Positions 25,203 to 35,563 of a DNA stretch of 64,000 nucleotides are shown here, one piece after another. Each line of letters begins with the position of its first letter. Positions within the stretch are counted from its first letter, which is position 1. The stretch comes from Opitutales bacterium (GTDB lineage: Bacteria > Verrucomicrobiota > Verrucomicrobiia > Opitutales > Oceanipulchritudinaceae), in contig JAFIGG010000003.1 in assembly GCA_020831485.1 (NCBI GenBank), positions 98,663-162,662 of the forward strand, read 5' to 3'. The notes below the pieces were generated by a model. That model was not told the DNA's origin, did not search any database, and saw only the letters and a program-made list of their open reading frames with translations. The position numbers and the translations under genes were made by a program.

Positions 25203-25934
25203 ATGAAAATGAAAACCAAAGATTACCTCAGTCTCGGTGAAGTTTCGGCCTACCTCGGCTGGTCCACTCGATTTGTCGAAGGGCTCGTCAGGGGCGAAAA
25301 GCTGCCTGGGCTCAACATTAATGGAGAGTGGCGGTTTCGGCGTGAAGAAATCATCGATTGGCTGGATCAAAAGATTCAGACTCTTGATGCGCCAAGAATA
25401 TCAGAATTGGAACGGCAGTTGGAGGCCGATCTGGTTTCTGATGGCGTTTTTATCGCACAGAAGCCCCATCGACTGTCTTCACAGCTTTCTCTGGAATCAA
25501 TTGGCTTGGACCAATCACACTCTAGTAAACGGGCCGTCCTTGAGCGTTTGGTTGAATTGGCCAACTATTCCGGTAGACTCCTGGATAAGGATCACTTGTT
25601 TGCGTCGTTGCTTGAGCGGGAGAGCTTGCATAGCACAGCGCTGCCGAATGGGATAGCCATCTGCCATCCGAGGAGACCTTTGCCTTCAGCAATCAGCGAC
25701 TACGTAATTGCTATCCACCGAGCAGCGACACCTGTTCCGTTCGGATCCGAAGATGGCGAATCAACTCACTTGTTCTTCCTTCTTTGCGCCCCAGATGACC
25801 GTACTCATCTACACGGCCTTGCCCGTCTTGCCCGGATCCTGGATCCTGCAACCATTGAAGCGTTGAAGTCCCGGGAAACATTTTATCCGGAGCAGGTCAT
25901 TGAAATTATCAAAGAAAGGGAAGCCACCTTATAA
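25203..25934 (+). CDS. HTH (excisionase/MerR-type) fused to PTS EIIA type-2-like domain
   Basis: 243 aa. Residues ~8-58 form an excisionase/MerR-like DNA-binding helix-turn-helix (YLSLGEVSAYLGWSTRFVEGLVRGEKLPG, then WRFRREEIIDWLD). Residues ~95-240 resemble a PtsN/fructose EIIA domain. The phosphorylatable-His motif is LPNGIAICHPR with His 155, where EIIA proteins have G-x-A-x-P-H-x-R; here Cys replaces the Pro. The C-terminal VIEIIKE helix also fits. Such fusions occur in several phyla with unclear roles. It stands last in the sulfate operon, 35 bp after cysA, suggesting a PTS-type phosphorelay or ligand-sensing link to sulfur uptake (inference). No other PTS gene is in the window. Confidence 0.8.
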   Translation: MKMKTKDYLSLGEVSAYLGWSTRFVEGLVRGEKLPGLNINGEWRFRREEIIDWLDQKIQTLDAPRISELERQLEADLVSDGVFIAQKPHRLSSQLSLESIGLDQSHSSKRAVLERLVELANYSGRLLDKDHLFASLLERESLHSTALPNGIAICHPRRPLPSAISDYVIAIHRAATPVPFGSEDGESTHLFFLLCAPDDRTHLHGLARLARILDPATIEALKSRETFYPEQVIEIIKEREATL

Positions 25935-25974
25935 AAACGCGCTGTCGCGCACCCGCCACAGAAGTAGTATTGAA

Positions 25975-28900
25975 TTACTCTGAGGGAATCACATAGACCT
26001 CCGGATAATGCTCCGCACCGGTGTAATACCAGGTTTCCGATTCGGGGTGGTAGAAGTAGTAGCCTGATTCGTAATCGGCACCATCCTCGTGGATTCGCCA
26101 CCAGCCATCGATGCCGATTTCACCACGGACCAGGGTCAGCACCCAGGGATAGTGCTCCGTGTATATGAATCCGTGCACACGGCTGTAGCGCCAATGGTCG
26201 TCTATTACATGCGTCCAGCGATTGTCGCATGGATCGAACAGGGTATTGAAGGGCGTTCCGTCCTGTTCCACCGTGTAGGCAATGTTATTGATCCACACCG
26301 TTGCGGTACGGGCAGGGCCATAGTTTTCTCCAACTGTGAACTCAACGTTTGCACTGCCGCTTCCGGTTTTGATGCTGAATTGAATCCAATCAGCCTGAGT
26401 TTCGATGGTCCAGCTGCGCTCACCGGTGATCTGGAAGAAATGTCCGGCACCTGCATAGCCGAATTCCGCACCCGAGCTGTCAAGTGTCAAGGAATCACTA
26501 CGGAAGACAGCGAGCAAATTCAGGTTGGAGGTTATGGTTTGGACCAACGGATTGTTACCGCTGGTTTCAGCTCCGTTAATCAGCCAGTGATCAAAGCTGT
26601 ATGAACCGGCTGGTAGGGCGGTAAAGGTGACTTGGCTCCCCTCCAGATACTCTGTTGCCGCTGGGAAGGCATAGATTTGTCCGGCTCCCTGAACTTGTAG
26701 GTCGACCGTGTAAACTGGAATCGCGGTGAAGTTGGCAAACACCGACATGTCCTCGGAGATCGTAAATCTCAAGGGGTTTTCTGTTGATTCAATGCTTCCT
26801 GTCCATCCGCTGAACAAATAGCCTGATTCCGGGATCGCTGCTATGCTTATTGCGGTGTCAGCATCGTATCGATCCAAGTCCGGGCTCATGCTGGCTGTGC
26901 CACCCTGAGCTGAATCCACAGTAACAGTGTAGGCGCGGCTAACAGTAACCGTGTCCGAATTGGCGCTGAGGCCGTCGTTGCTGCTGATGCGGACCCAGTA
27001 TGATCCAACTTCGTCGCTGTTAACAGTGAACTCCGCTTCAATTTCATCGACAATTGGGTTTGAAGTGTCACCACTTTCACCAACATACCACTGGAACAGG
27101 TCTGCGCCGCTGGCTTGCACCGAGAGGGTAGCGGATTCTCCGTCAATCAGGGAGCTGTCTTCGCTGATCGTAATCACTACTGGCTGAACCAGCGCTCTGA
27201 AGTTTGCGGTCAGAAGCAGATCTGAATTTATTGTGACGGTCAGCGGATTATTTGTATCCACTATGTCGCCCGTCCAGCCGGTGAAGGTGAAGCCGGCTTC
27301 AGGCTGAGCGGTCAACAGGACCTGGGAACCGCCTATGTAGGAATCCTCCAAAGGCTCGATCTCAACAGTTCCACCAGAGGTTGAATTGACCGTGAGGATG
27401 AAGCCAGCTTCCGGATCGACTGGAATTGAGTATGCGATAAAACCATCGTTCGATGCTGCCCGTATCCTCAGCATGCGCCTTGGATTGCTTGTGGGTGTGT
27501 CCTCGCGGAAGCGGACCCAGTCGGTTTCCGCATCGATTTCCTCAATTATTTCAAAGCTTCCGGTTGTGCTTTGCCAGACGATGCCATCGTCGGAGGCTTC
27601 AAATCTTAATTGCAGGCCGTGGTCACGGCGCAGTGCAAAGACGATGCTGATATACGTTTCTCCAGCTTCCTGAATTCTTTCGATTCGCGGACGGTCGTTT
27701 TCGTGGCTGCTGAATGGTGAACCCGAATGCAGGAACTTTATCAGGTTGGGGATGCCGTCATCATTGGTATCGGCCAACGGGCCGCTCAAGTCGGCATCCA
27801 TAAAGTCACCATGGTCAAACAGGCTGTTGCGCCAAAGGGTCAGTTTGCTCGGATAGGTAAGCCAGTTGCGCGTCTGTGACCACTCAGATTGGCTGAACCG
27901 TGAGTCGCGAGCGCGAATGCGCCAGTAATAGTTGCCCTGATCCAGTTGTTCTGAAGAAAGCAAGCTGCTAAGCGCTATTGAGGCGATGCTTCCGGCCGGC
28001 GGTTCGCCGATATCGATTTCGGCGAGGTCCGCAACGACTTGGTCAAACTGGGTATCGCGTGCAATTTGAATCTGATAGTCCAGGATTGTATCTCCCACAT
28101 CCGGGTCCGTTGTTGGATACCAGAGCAAACGTGTAGTGAGATCATAAAAGTTGCTGCCGTTTGGTGGGCCGACCACTACTACAGGGTAGGGTGGGTTATT
28201 CATTTCATTGACATTGAATACCGAGGGTTCAGTCCAATCGCCATACAGATCGCCTTTGAATGCACGGGCCCGCCACCAATAGGCTGCGTTGTCTGGCAGA
28301 TTGACGTCAACCTGCCAACGAGTCTGTATAGCCCCGGCGGCAACTGTGGGAACCTGTGCGACCAGATTCTCAAGCTGTGAGTCCGCATACACCTCAAACT
28401 GGTAATTAACGGTTTCATTCTGATAATCTATGGCATTGTTGATCACGAGTTCCGGACGAAATACTTCGACTGTTTCGTTATAGAATGGGCTCACCAGCTC
28501 TGGCTGTCCCGGAGCGGAGCTGCCGAGACCAATGCGATCAAGATCAACCCAACCGCTGCGCCAGGAGCTTGCAAAACTGCGGAAACGTAGACGGATGGGT
28601 GTGTCCTTGTAAGCCGAAAGGTCGAGTTGGTAACGGGTCCATTCAGCTATTGTGGTGTTTGAGAAACTTGTGCCTGGGAGGGTCGTCCAACTGAGGCCAC
28701 CGTTACTGGAAATCTGCGCAGCAAAGCTGTAACTGGTGCTGGTCTGGGCACGAAGCCAGTAGGTTAGCAGTGGTTCGTCAACCTCGCTTAGGTCTATCTC
28801 CTCGGCATATGTGAGCGTTATCTCTCCGATCTGGCTTCCCCAGGGATTGTCCCTGATGGAGGCATTGCCGGTGTAAGGGTTACCCTCGTGTGTCTGCCAA

Positions 28901-31900
28901 TTCGAGCTGAGCCATTGCTCGGTTCCGAAATCAAAGGCATCCACCAATGCGATAATCGGATCTGATGTGTTATCAAACACTTCAACCTCATGAATCCGCC
29001 AGCCATTGCCGACGCTGGAATCGGAGTTGGATTGGAGCCGCCAGCGTAGCCAGACGGATTCGGCATTGCGGTAGGGCGATAGGTCAATGAACTGTTCGGC
29101 CCATTCAGTCCGATGGTCTCTTGCGCTGTAGATAGTGGACCAGCTCGATCCGTCATTGGTCGATACTTCCAGATAAACATAGTCGCCACTGCCCAGATGA
29201 TAGCGGTCGACAAAGCGGATGACCGGCCAATTGAGGCTTGTTAGGTCAACAGCAGTCTGTGCGAAAGTGTTGCTCGAGGGACTGTAATCGCCGATACTGT
29301 CAACCAGCGCAAGGGAGCCGTCCGGCCCCAGACCCTCGGCGACCTGCCAGTTGCCGGTCAGGGTCCAGTTTTCCTCCACGTCAGCTGTGAAATTTTCTGT
29401 CCATGGTGGTTCTATGGCCAGTGTCGTTGCGGAAACAGTATTTGAAGGAGAGGTCACGGAATCCTCATTCACCGCGTAGATCCGGTAGTGATACGGGGTC
29501 TTGGCTTGCAGCCCGGTGTCGGTAAATTGCGTCTGCTCAGGATCTGTGATTTCTGCAAGTAATGTTGAACTTTCTGATACATTAAGATTGCCCGAACGGT
29601 AGATCCGATAGGCTTTAAAATTCTCAATATTTGGGTTGTTCCAAAGCAAACTGATTGCAGCGACCGAGACATCCTCAGCGGGGTAGAGAACCGGCCCGGC
29701 AGGTCGTTCCTGAATTGTGAAGGCGTCGAGGCGTCCTTGCTGGGTCACGCCTGTATAATAGTTGATGTTGACGAGGCGCACGCGAATGACCTGCCCGACA
29801 TAAGGCTGCAGGGAGTGCTGGTAGCGGGTCCAGTCGGCAACGGTTGTGCTGCTGGTGGAGCCCACGACGGTCGTGTTGGCCCAGCTCAAGCCGCCATCGC
29901 TGGACACCTGAAGCCGCAGGTAATGGCGGGGATACCAGTAGCCTCTATACCAGAACAGCAGTTGCGGGTCGGTGGCATTGGTGAGGTCAATCTCCTTGCC
30001 AAGGTTCATATAAAGGTCGGCCCATGAGAGGTCGTTTTGGGTATCCGCCAGCACGTGGCTGCCCTTGAATGCATCGTCAGCCTCACGGGTGACCCATCCG
30101 CCGGAGATCCAGTTGTCGAGTCCAGAGCTGAAGTCTTCACGGAAGGGCAGGGCGAGTGTTCCGCCGGGGTGTTCGACAACCTCCACTGCATCGATGAACC
30201 AGCCATCGCCAACGCTGCTGTCGTGATTGGCCTGAATGCGAAAGCGGATGCGCAGGTTGTCCTGGTTCTTGTAGGGGGAAAGGTCGATCTCGGTGAACTG
30301 CCAGGAGTTCTGCTGTCCGGAAACCGCATACAGTTCGCTCCATGAGGTGCCCGTTGTGGAGACTTCGACATAGCCGCGGTCACCACTGCCAAAGTCGTAG
30401 TGCTCATGGAAGCGCAGTAGCGGCCATTGGCTGCCAGTGAGGTCGATAGCAGTCAATGCCGATACATTGGTTGACGGCGGGTAGTCGCCGACAGGGTTGG
30501 AGGCAAGCGCATCGCTGCCGTCGCGACCGCCACCGCTGAGGATGCTCCAATCTCCCTCGGGCATCCAGTTGTTCAGATTGTTGAGGTCGTCCTGAAACGG
30601 GAAATTGACCGGGACAGTCGTGGTCAGTCGTTCGGCGCCGGATGAATACACCTGATCTTCGTTAACGACGAAAACCGAGTAGTAGTAGCTCTGCCCAACC
30701 GAGAGGCCGGTGTCGGTAAAATGAGTTGTCGCGGGATCGGCTATGCTGGCGACCAGGGTATGTTGAGGACCGACGTTGCTGGAGGTATGACGGTAAACCT
30801 CATAGCGTTCGAAATTACTGATGGCACTCTGAGACCAGTTTAGATCGACTGAGCGCACGGATGGTACTGGTATCGACTGATTGACCCCCTCCGGTCGTTC
30901 CTGAATAGTAAAGGCATCGAGACGTCCTTGCTGAGTCACACCTGTATAATAGTTAATATTGACCAGACGCACTCGAATTACCTGCCCGACATAGGACTGC
31001 AGAGAGTGCTGGTAGCGGGTCCAGTCGGCCACGGTTACGCTGCTGGTGGAACCGGTGATTGTGGTATTCGTCCAGCTCAAACCACCATCGGCAGATATCT
31101 GCAGTCGCAGGTAATGACGGGGATACCAGTAGCCCTTGTACCAGAACATCAACTGTGGGTCGGAGGCATCAGTGAGATCGATCTCTTTGCCAAGATTCAA
31201 GTAGAGGTGGGCCCATGAGAGGTCGTTTCGGGTGTCCGCCAATACGTGGCTGCCATTGACCGCATCAGAGGCCTCGCGTGTGGACCATCCGCCATTGATC
31301 CAGTTGTCAAGGCCTGAGCTGAAGTCGTCGCGGAAGGGCAGCGCCAGGGTTCCGCCGGCATGTTCAACCACTTCGACCGTGTCGATAAACCAGCCATCGC
31401 CAACGCTGCTGTCGTGATTGGCCTGAATGCGAAAGCGGATGCGCAGGTTGTCCTGGTTCTTGTAGGGGGAAAGGTCGACCTCGTTGAGCTGCCAGGAGTC
31501 CTGCTGTCCTGAAACCGCATAGAGCTCGCTCCATGACGTGCCGTTTGTGGAGACCTCGACGTAACCGCGGTCGCCAGTGCCAAAGTCGTAGAGTTCATGA
31601 AAGCGCAGTAGCGGCCACTGGCTCCCTCTGAGGTCGATGGCGGTCAACGCTGAAACGTTGGTTGACGGTGGATAGTCACCAACGGGATTTGAGGCGAGAG
31701 CATCGCCGCCGTCGCGGCCGCCACCGCTGAGGATGCCCCAATCTCCCTCGGGCATCCAGTAGTTGAGATCGTTCAAATCGTCCTGGAAGGGAAAGTCGAC
31801 CGGGACCGTTGTGGTCAGTCGTTCGGCGCCGGATGAATACACCTCATCTTCATTAACGACAAAAATCGAGTAGTAGTAGCTCTGCCCAACCGAGAGTTCG

Positions 31901-34578
31901 GTGTCGGTGAAATTGGTTGTCGCTCGATCAGAAATGCTGGTGACCAGGGTGTGTTGAGGGCCGACGTTGCTGGAAGTGTGGCGGTAGACTTCATAGCGCT
32001 TGAAATCGCTGATACCACTCTGAGTCCAGTTCAATTCGACTGAGCGGACCGAGGGAATAGGTGCCGACTGGTTTACTCCCTCCGGTCTTTCCTGGATAGT
32101 AAAGGCATCGAGTCGTCCTTGCTGAGTGACTCCAGTGTAATAGTTGATGTTGACCAGGCGCACGCGGATGACCTGTCCGACATAGGATTGCAGAGAGTGC
32201 TGGTAGCGGGTCCAGTCGGCAACGGTTGTACTGCTCGTGGAGCCCACAACGGTTGTGTTGGCCCAACTCAAACCACCATTGGCGGAAACCTGAAGGCGCA
32301 GGTAATGGCGGGGGTACCAGTAGCCCTTGTACCAGAACATCAACTGTGGGTCGGAGGCATCGGTGAGATCGATCTCTTTGCCAAGATTCAAGTAGAGGTG
32401 GGCCCATGAGAGGTCGTTCCGTGTATCTGCCAGAATGTGGCTGCCATTGACCGCATCGACAGCCTCACGGGTGACCCAGCCGCCGGTCACCCAGTCGTCG
32501 AGTCCGGAGCTGAAGTCATCGCGGAAGGGCAGCGCCAGGGTTCCACCAGGATGCTCGCTGACCTCCACTGCATCAATGTACCATCCATCTGCGACATTGG
32601 AATCGTTGTTTGATGTAATCGTGAAGCGAATGCGCAGGTTGCCCTCTTCTCTGTAGGGGGAGAGGTCAATTTGATTCAACTGCCAGTCTGCCTGGTCTCC
32701 GGAGACGCTGTAAATATCCGTCCAGGTTGTTCCGTTGACCGAAACAGATACATATCCGCGGTCTCCAGTCCCGAAATGGTAACGCTCCTGGAATGAAAGC
32801 ACGGGCCAGATGCTTTCTCTCAGGTCGACTGCCGTTGTGGCTGAGCTGCTTGCATTGTTAGCATGCATGGTTCCCGGCGAATCTGTCAAAGACCAGTCAC
32901 CCGTGTGGCTGTGGGTGTCGGTCAATCCCCAGGTGCCGGTAAGGTTCCAGCTGTCCAACCCTTCGCTGAAATCGTCCTGAAATGGTATTGGATTATTCAG
33001 GGTTCGTGCAGAGCTGGTTAGCTCGCTCGCAGGTGAATAGGTTCCATAGGGAGATACCGCATAGACGCGGTAATGGTAAACGGTGTCTAGATTCAGCCCA
33101 GTGTCTTCAAAACTTGTTACGGATGGGTCGGTAACAATACCGGCCAGAGTGGATTGGTGATTCACGCTGCTCGATGTCGATCGGTGGATGGCATAGTGGG
33201 AGAAAATTGGATCCGTGTTGGCAGTCCAGGTTAAGCGCATGCTGTGGGATGCAATGTCATCAATAGCCGGTGCAGGAACAGTCGTTGGAGCTTCGGCGAC
33301 AGAAATATCGTCGATGTACCAGCCCTCGTCATTATTAGTCGAGTCGCTGGTGAGTCGAAAGCGGATCAGGACAGAAGGTGCTCCAGTATAGGAGCTGAGG
33401 TCATGGCGTTCCCGCCGCCAATCGGTTTGTCCTGTGCTGTATGCCACAAGAGTACTCCAGCTACCGCCGTTGTTAGTGGAAATTTCGACGTTGCCCGTGT
33501 CTCCGCTGGCAAAAGAGTAGCGATGGACAAAGGACAATACCGGCTGTTCTGCCGAGGACAGATCCATAGGCGCAGCCAGGGTCAGCGCCTGGGAAGCAAT
33601 ATTGTTTTCATAGTTGCTGTAGGGCGAGTCCGCCCAGGCATAGTCTCCTGAGTAGCTATACTGATCGCTGAGAGCCCAGGGTGCTGTTGGTATCCAGGTA
33701 TTGGGTCCACCCTCACCGTCATCCAGAAAGGGGTAGTCCATGCCAGCCTCAGTCATCCCTGACACCTCGTTGCTTAAATGCCTGAGACCTGCTTCTGAAA
33801 GCGTTTCGACACGGTAGTAGTAGGTCGTTTTGGGTGCTGCGGTGATGTCTGTAAATTCCACAGTCTCCACATCATCAATGACTGTGATGGGGCTCATGCC
33901 ACGGATGTCGGTGATCGGGCTTCGCGATCGGAAAACTCTGTAGGATGAAAAGTCAGCGTCTGTGGACTCAGTCCAATTAAGTGCAACTGAGTTGCGCCCG
34001 ATCGCGCTGCTGTCCGGTGTTAGCAGTGTTACGCCCGCAGGTGCATTGCCTAAGCGGACAGCGTCAATGAACCAGCCTTGCATGACGACACTGGCATCGC
34101 TGATAAGACGGAAGCGAATACTGATATCGGATTCGCTCGCATATGAGCTGAGATCAATGTGGTCGATTTGCCAATCGGATTGAATTCCAGTAACGCTCAA
34201 CACAGCAGACGGCAGCCAACTGCTTCCGCCGTCAAGCGACAGCTCGACGCGGCCAAAGTCGAAACCGTTTTCGAGGAAATATCGGTGGTGGATAAGCATG
34301 GCCGGTCGGGGCACGGCGCTCAGGTCAACCGTTCCGAGCCAGGTCAATGAGGCGTCTTCATTGTTATTGTAGAAGCCTCCCGGAGAATCGGCAGCGGACC
34401 GACCTCCGGCGGTCGCCGATTGAGTGCTGATTCCCCATGTGCCCTCGGCAGACCACTGGGTGATACCGGACTCAAAGTCGTCCTCGATAAGGGTTTGAGC
34501 GCTTACCGTTGTGTGCCAGAATCCAGAAATCAGGGCAGCAGCAACGACACTAAAGTTAGACAGGACAGAAGCTTTCAT
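25975..34578 (-). CDS. Giant secreted multidomain protein: jelly-roll/FN3 repeats, beta repeats, BACON-like and C-terminal tail module
   Basis: About 2,867 aa from the ATG at 34578, chosen because MKASVLSNFSVVAAALISGFWHTTVSAQ is a good signal peptide; an upstream ATG adds 12 residues. Order: alternating jelly-roll (choice-of-anchor/MAM-like, F-x-D-D-F...W, Y-V-x-V-S-x-N-G-x-x-W, L-R-I-R-F) and fibronectin type III modules to ~residue 1,900; FN3-like units; a DTNDDGIPNLIKFL segment; three 'GG-x-V...GYTFTGWTG' bacterial repeats with an Ig-like unit between; a BACON-like domain (WTIETQADWIQFSI); and a Trp/Tyr-rich tail with GFIYTEHYPWV. An internal 397-residue unit is tandemly repeated. Probably a cell-surface or matrix glycan-binding protein; no catalytic domain was recognised. 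Confidence 0.85.
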   Translation of the reverse strand: MKASVLSNFSVVAAALISGFWHTTVSAQTLIEDDFESGITQWSAEGTWGISTQSATAGGRSAADSPGGFYNNNEDASLTWLGTVDLSAVPRPAMLIHHRYFLENGFDFGRVELSLDGGSSWLPSAVLSVTGIQSDWQIDHIDLSSYASESDISIRFRLISDASVVMQGWFIDAVRLGNAPAGVTLLTPDSSAIGRNSVALNWTESTDADFSSYRVFRSRSPITDIRGMSPITVIDDVETVEFTDITAAPKTTYYYRVETLSEAGLRHLSNEVSGMTEAGMDYPFLDDGEGGPNTWIPTAPWALSDQYSYSGDYAWADSPYSNYENNIASQALTLAAPMDLSSAEQPVLSFVHRYSFASGDTGNVEISTNNGGSWSTLVAYSTGQTDWRRERHDLSSYTGAPSVLIRFRLTSDSTNNDEGWYIDDISVAEAPTTVPAPAIDDIASHSMRLTWTANTDPIFSHYAIHRSTSSSVNHQSTLAGIVTDPSVTSFEDTGLNLDTVYHYRVYAVSPYGTYSPASELTSSARTLNNPIPFQDDFSEGLDSWNLTGTWGLTDTHSHTGDWSLTDSPGTMHANNASSSATTAVDLRESIWPVLSFQERYHFGTGDRGYVSVSVNGTTWTDIYSVSGDQADWQLNQIDLSPYREEGNLRIRFTITSNNDSNVADGWYIDAVEVSEHPGGTLALPFRDDFSSGLDDWVTGGWVTREAVDAVNGSHILADTRNDLSWAHLYLNLGKEIDLTDASDPQLMFWYKGYWYPRHYLRLQVSANGGLSWANTTVVGSTSSTTVADWTRYQHSLQSYVGQVIRVRLVNINYYTGVTQQGRLDAFTIQERPEGVNQSAPIPSVRSVELNWTQSGISDFKRYEVYRHTSSNVGPQHTLVTSISDRATTNFTDTELSVGQSYYYSIFVVNEDEVYSSGAERLTTTVPVDFPFQDDLNDLNYWMPEGDWGILSGGGRDGGDALASNPVGDYPPSTNVSALTAIDLRGSQWPLLRFHELYDFGTGDRGYVEVSTNGTSWSELYAVSGQQDSWQLNEVDLSPYKNQDNLRIRFRIQANHDSSVGDGWFIDTVEVVEHAGGTLALPFRDDFSSGLDNWINGGWSTREASDAVNGSHVLADTRNDLSWAHLYLNLGKEIDLTDASDPQLMFWYKGYWYPRHYLRLQISADGGLSWTNTTITGSTSSVTVADWTRYQHSLQSYVGQVIRVRLVNINYYTGVTQQGRLDAFTIQERPEGVNQSIPVPSVRSVDLNWSQSAISNFERYEVYRHTSSNVGPQHTLVASIADPATTHFTDTGLSVGQSYYYSVFVVNEDQVYSSGAERLTTTVPVNFPFQDDLNNLNNWMPEGDWSILSGGGRDGSDALASNPVGDYPPSTNVSALTAIDLTGSQWPLLRFHEHYDFGSGDRGYVEVSTTGTSWSELYAVSGQQNSWQFTEIDLSPYKNQDNLRIRFRIQANHDSSVGDGWFIDAVEVVEHPGGTLALPFREDFSSGLDNWISGGWVTREADDAFKGSHVLADTQNDLSWADLYMNLGKEIDLTNATDPQLLFWYRGYWYPRHYLRLQVSSDGGLSWANTTVVGSTSSTTVADWTRYQHSLQPYVGQVIRVRLVNINYYTGVTQQGRLDAFTIQERPAGPVLYPAEDVSVAAISLLWNNPNIENFKAYRIYRSGNLNVSESSTLLAEITDPEQTQFTDTGLQAKTPYHYRIYAVNEDSVTSPSNTVSATTLAIEPPWTENFTADVEENWTLTGNWQVAEGLGPDGSLALVDSIGDYSPSSNTFAQTAVDLTSLNWPVIRFVDRYHLGSGDYVYLEVSTNDGSSWSTIYSARDHRTEWAEQFIDLSPYRNAESVWLRWRLQSNSDSSVGNGWRIHEVEVFDNTSDPIIALVDAFDFGTEQWLSSNWQTHEGNPYTGNASIRDNPWGSQIGEITLTYAEEIDLSEVDEPLLTYWLRAQTSTSYSFAAQISSNGGLSWTTLPGTSFSNTTIAEWTRYQLDLSAYKDTPIRLRFRSFASSWRSGWVDLDRIGLGSSAPGQPELVSPFYNETVEVFRPELVINNAIDYQNETVNYQFEVYADSQLENLVAQVPTVAAGAIQTRWQVDVNLPDNAAYWWRARAFKGDLYGDWTEPSVFNVNEMNNPPYPVVVVGPPNGSNFYDLTTRLLWYPTTDPDVGDTILDYQIQIARDTQFDQVVADLAEIDIGEPPAGSIASIALSSLLSSEQLDQGNYYWRIRARDSRFSQSEWSQTRNWLTYPSKLTLWRNSLFDHGDFMDADLSGPLADTNDDGIPNLIKFLHSGSPFSSHENDRPRIERIQEAGETYISIVFALRRDHGLQLRFEASDDGIVWQSTTGSFEIIEEIDAETDWVRFREDTPTSNPRRMLRIRAASNDGFIAYSIPVDPEAGFILTVNSTSGGTVEIEPLEDSYIGGSQVLLTAQPEAGFTFTGWTGDIVDTNNPLTVTINSDLLLTANFRALVQPVVITISEDSSLIDGESATLSVQASGADLFQWYVGESGDTSNPIVDEIEAEFTVNSDEVGSYWVRISSNDGLSANSDTVTVSRAYTVTVDSAQGGTASMSPDLDRYDADTAISIAAIPESGYLFSGWTGSIESTENPLRFTISEDMSVFANFTAIPVYTVDLQVQGAGQIYAFPAATEYLEGSQVTFTALPAGSYSFDHWLINGAETSGNNPLVQTITSNLNLLAVFRSDSLTLDSSGAEFGYAGAGHFFQITGERSWTIETQADWIQFSIKTGSGSANVEFTVGENYGPARTATVWINNIAYTVEQDGTPFNTLFDPCDNRWTHVIDDHWRYSRVHGFIYTEHYPWVLTLVRGEIGIDGWWRIHEDGADYESGYYFYHPESETWYYTGAEHYPEVYVIPSE
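29700..32550 (-). repeat. Tandem duplication, exact 1,191-bp period, inside the giant gene
   Basis: Equivalent positions recur at 29737, 30928 and 32119, each 1,191 bp apart (397 codons). Each unit holds a jelly-roll with GYWYPRHYLRLQ and INYYTGVTQQGRLDAF, an FN3 module with YEVYRHTSSNVGPQH, and a second jelly-roll with NPVGDYPPSTNVSAL. There are three copies of the first part and two complete copies of the rest. Long identical DNA runs remain between copies while synonymous differences are scattered, pointing to a fairly recent duplication or ongoing gene conversion. Confidence 0.9.
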
Positions 34579-34663
34579 AATTGATTGAATATCAACTGTG
34601 AAAGCTGGGGACAATCTAAACCGAATACCCTTGTTTCTGTAGCAGGCGAACTTTGCTTCCCTA

Positions 34664-35563
34664 TTAGCGGAACTTGCGTCCTTTCCTGAGCAAGACTATT
34701 GCAATTGCTAACAGGCCGAACAAAGAAGCATAGAAGCGGGGTTCGGGAATGGCGGCGATTTCGAAATAAGTCATCGAGCGCATGAAATCAAAGGTAGGGT
34801 CGTGACTGCCCGTTGTAAGGTCTCCATAGAGTGCTTCGATTCTGCCGAAATAGGTGTTGCCTGCCACCAGTTCGGATCCGTTGATTTCGAGCATTTGAAG
34901 ATTGGCGTCTTCAGACTCCGCGAAACGTTCCCAGAAGAAACCACCGTGGGTCTCTCCGCGGATCAGGGCTTCCGCAAACAAAGGCGCTTCTGTGTAACTG
35001 AAAAAAGACAGCTGATAGGTTCCGCTCACATCCAGAACCAACTTGCCGTTCTCCCAAAATGCATTTGGGGCTACCCCTGTCGTCTCTTGGACAGAGGTTA
35101 TGTAAAGCGGGACGGTTGGCAGGTTGAAATCCGGGCTGTTCAGGCGAGAGCCTGTCAATATCCGCTCAGATCCGTCCTTGAGAAAATTGAATTCGAAGGA
35201 TCCGCCGAGAGGGTAGGCCGCGTACAATTGCGCTGTGCTTGAGAACAGACTGCTGCTGGCCCGGAGTGAGTCTCTGGGTTCTCCCTGATCGTGGAAATTA
35301 CTGACGAAGGCTCCATTATAGTAGGCGCCACCCGATGGGTTAGGTGTCAGCGAGTTGGATTCCGCATCGACGAGGAAATCAAGCAGGAAGCCCTGGTAGG
35401 CCGGTGCATTGAAATCGGTCTGATTTGCTACTCCTGTGGTGCCAACCCCAACAGCTCCAATGCCGTTGGCAACAGCCGTTTGTAAAGTGCCTGCCCCTGT
35501 CAATATACAGAGTGCCAGAGTCCCAGTCTTACTGAAGGGCCTGAAGTTTAAGCTCAATTGCAT
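34664..35563 (-). CDS. PEP-CTERM sorted exported protein
   Basis: 299 aa. Signal peptide (FSKTGTLALCILTGAGTLQTAVA) at the N-terminus. The C-terminus is a PEP-CTERM sorting signal: IPEPRF, a hydrophobic segment (YASLFGLLAIAIVLL), and a basic tail RKGRKFR. Such proteins are processed by an exosortase and often relate to extracellular polysaccharide. The middle has no recognised domain. A strong Shine-Dalgarno (AAGGAGG) lies 8 bases before the ATG, unusually clear for this window. No exosortase gene is visible here. Confidence 0.85.
   Translation of the reverse strand: MQLSLNFRPFSKTGTLALCILTGAGTLQTAVANGIGAVGVGTTGVANQTDFNAPAYQGFLLDFLVDAESNSLTPNPSGGAYYNGAFVSNFHDQGEPRDSLRASSSLFSSTAQLYAAYPLGGSFEFNFLKDGSERILTGSRLNSPDFNLPTVPLYITSVQETTGVAPNAFWENGKLVLDVSGTYQLSFFSYTEAPLFAEALIRGETHGGFFWERFAESEDANLQMLEINGSELVAGNTYFGRIEALYGDLTTGSHDPTFDFMRSMTYFEIAAIPEPRFYASLFGLLAIAIVLLRKGRKFR

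Noticed and set aside
29737..32409. Three 96-aa plus-strand frames with the same sequence style
   Set aside because: Shadows of the 1,191-bp repeat units of the giant minus-strand gene; useful only for measuring the period.
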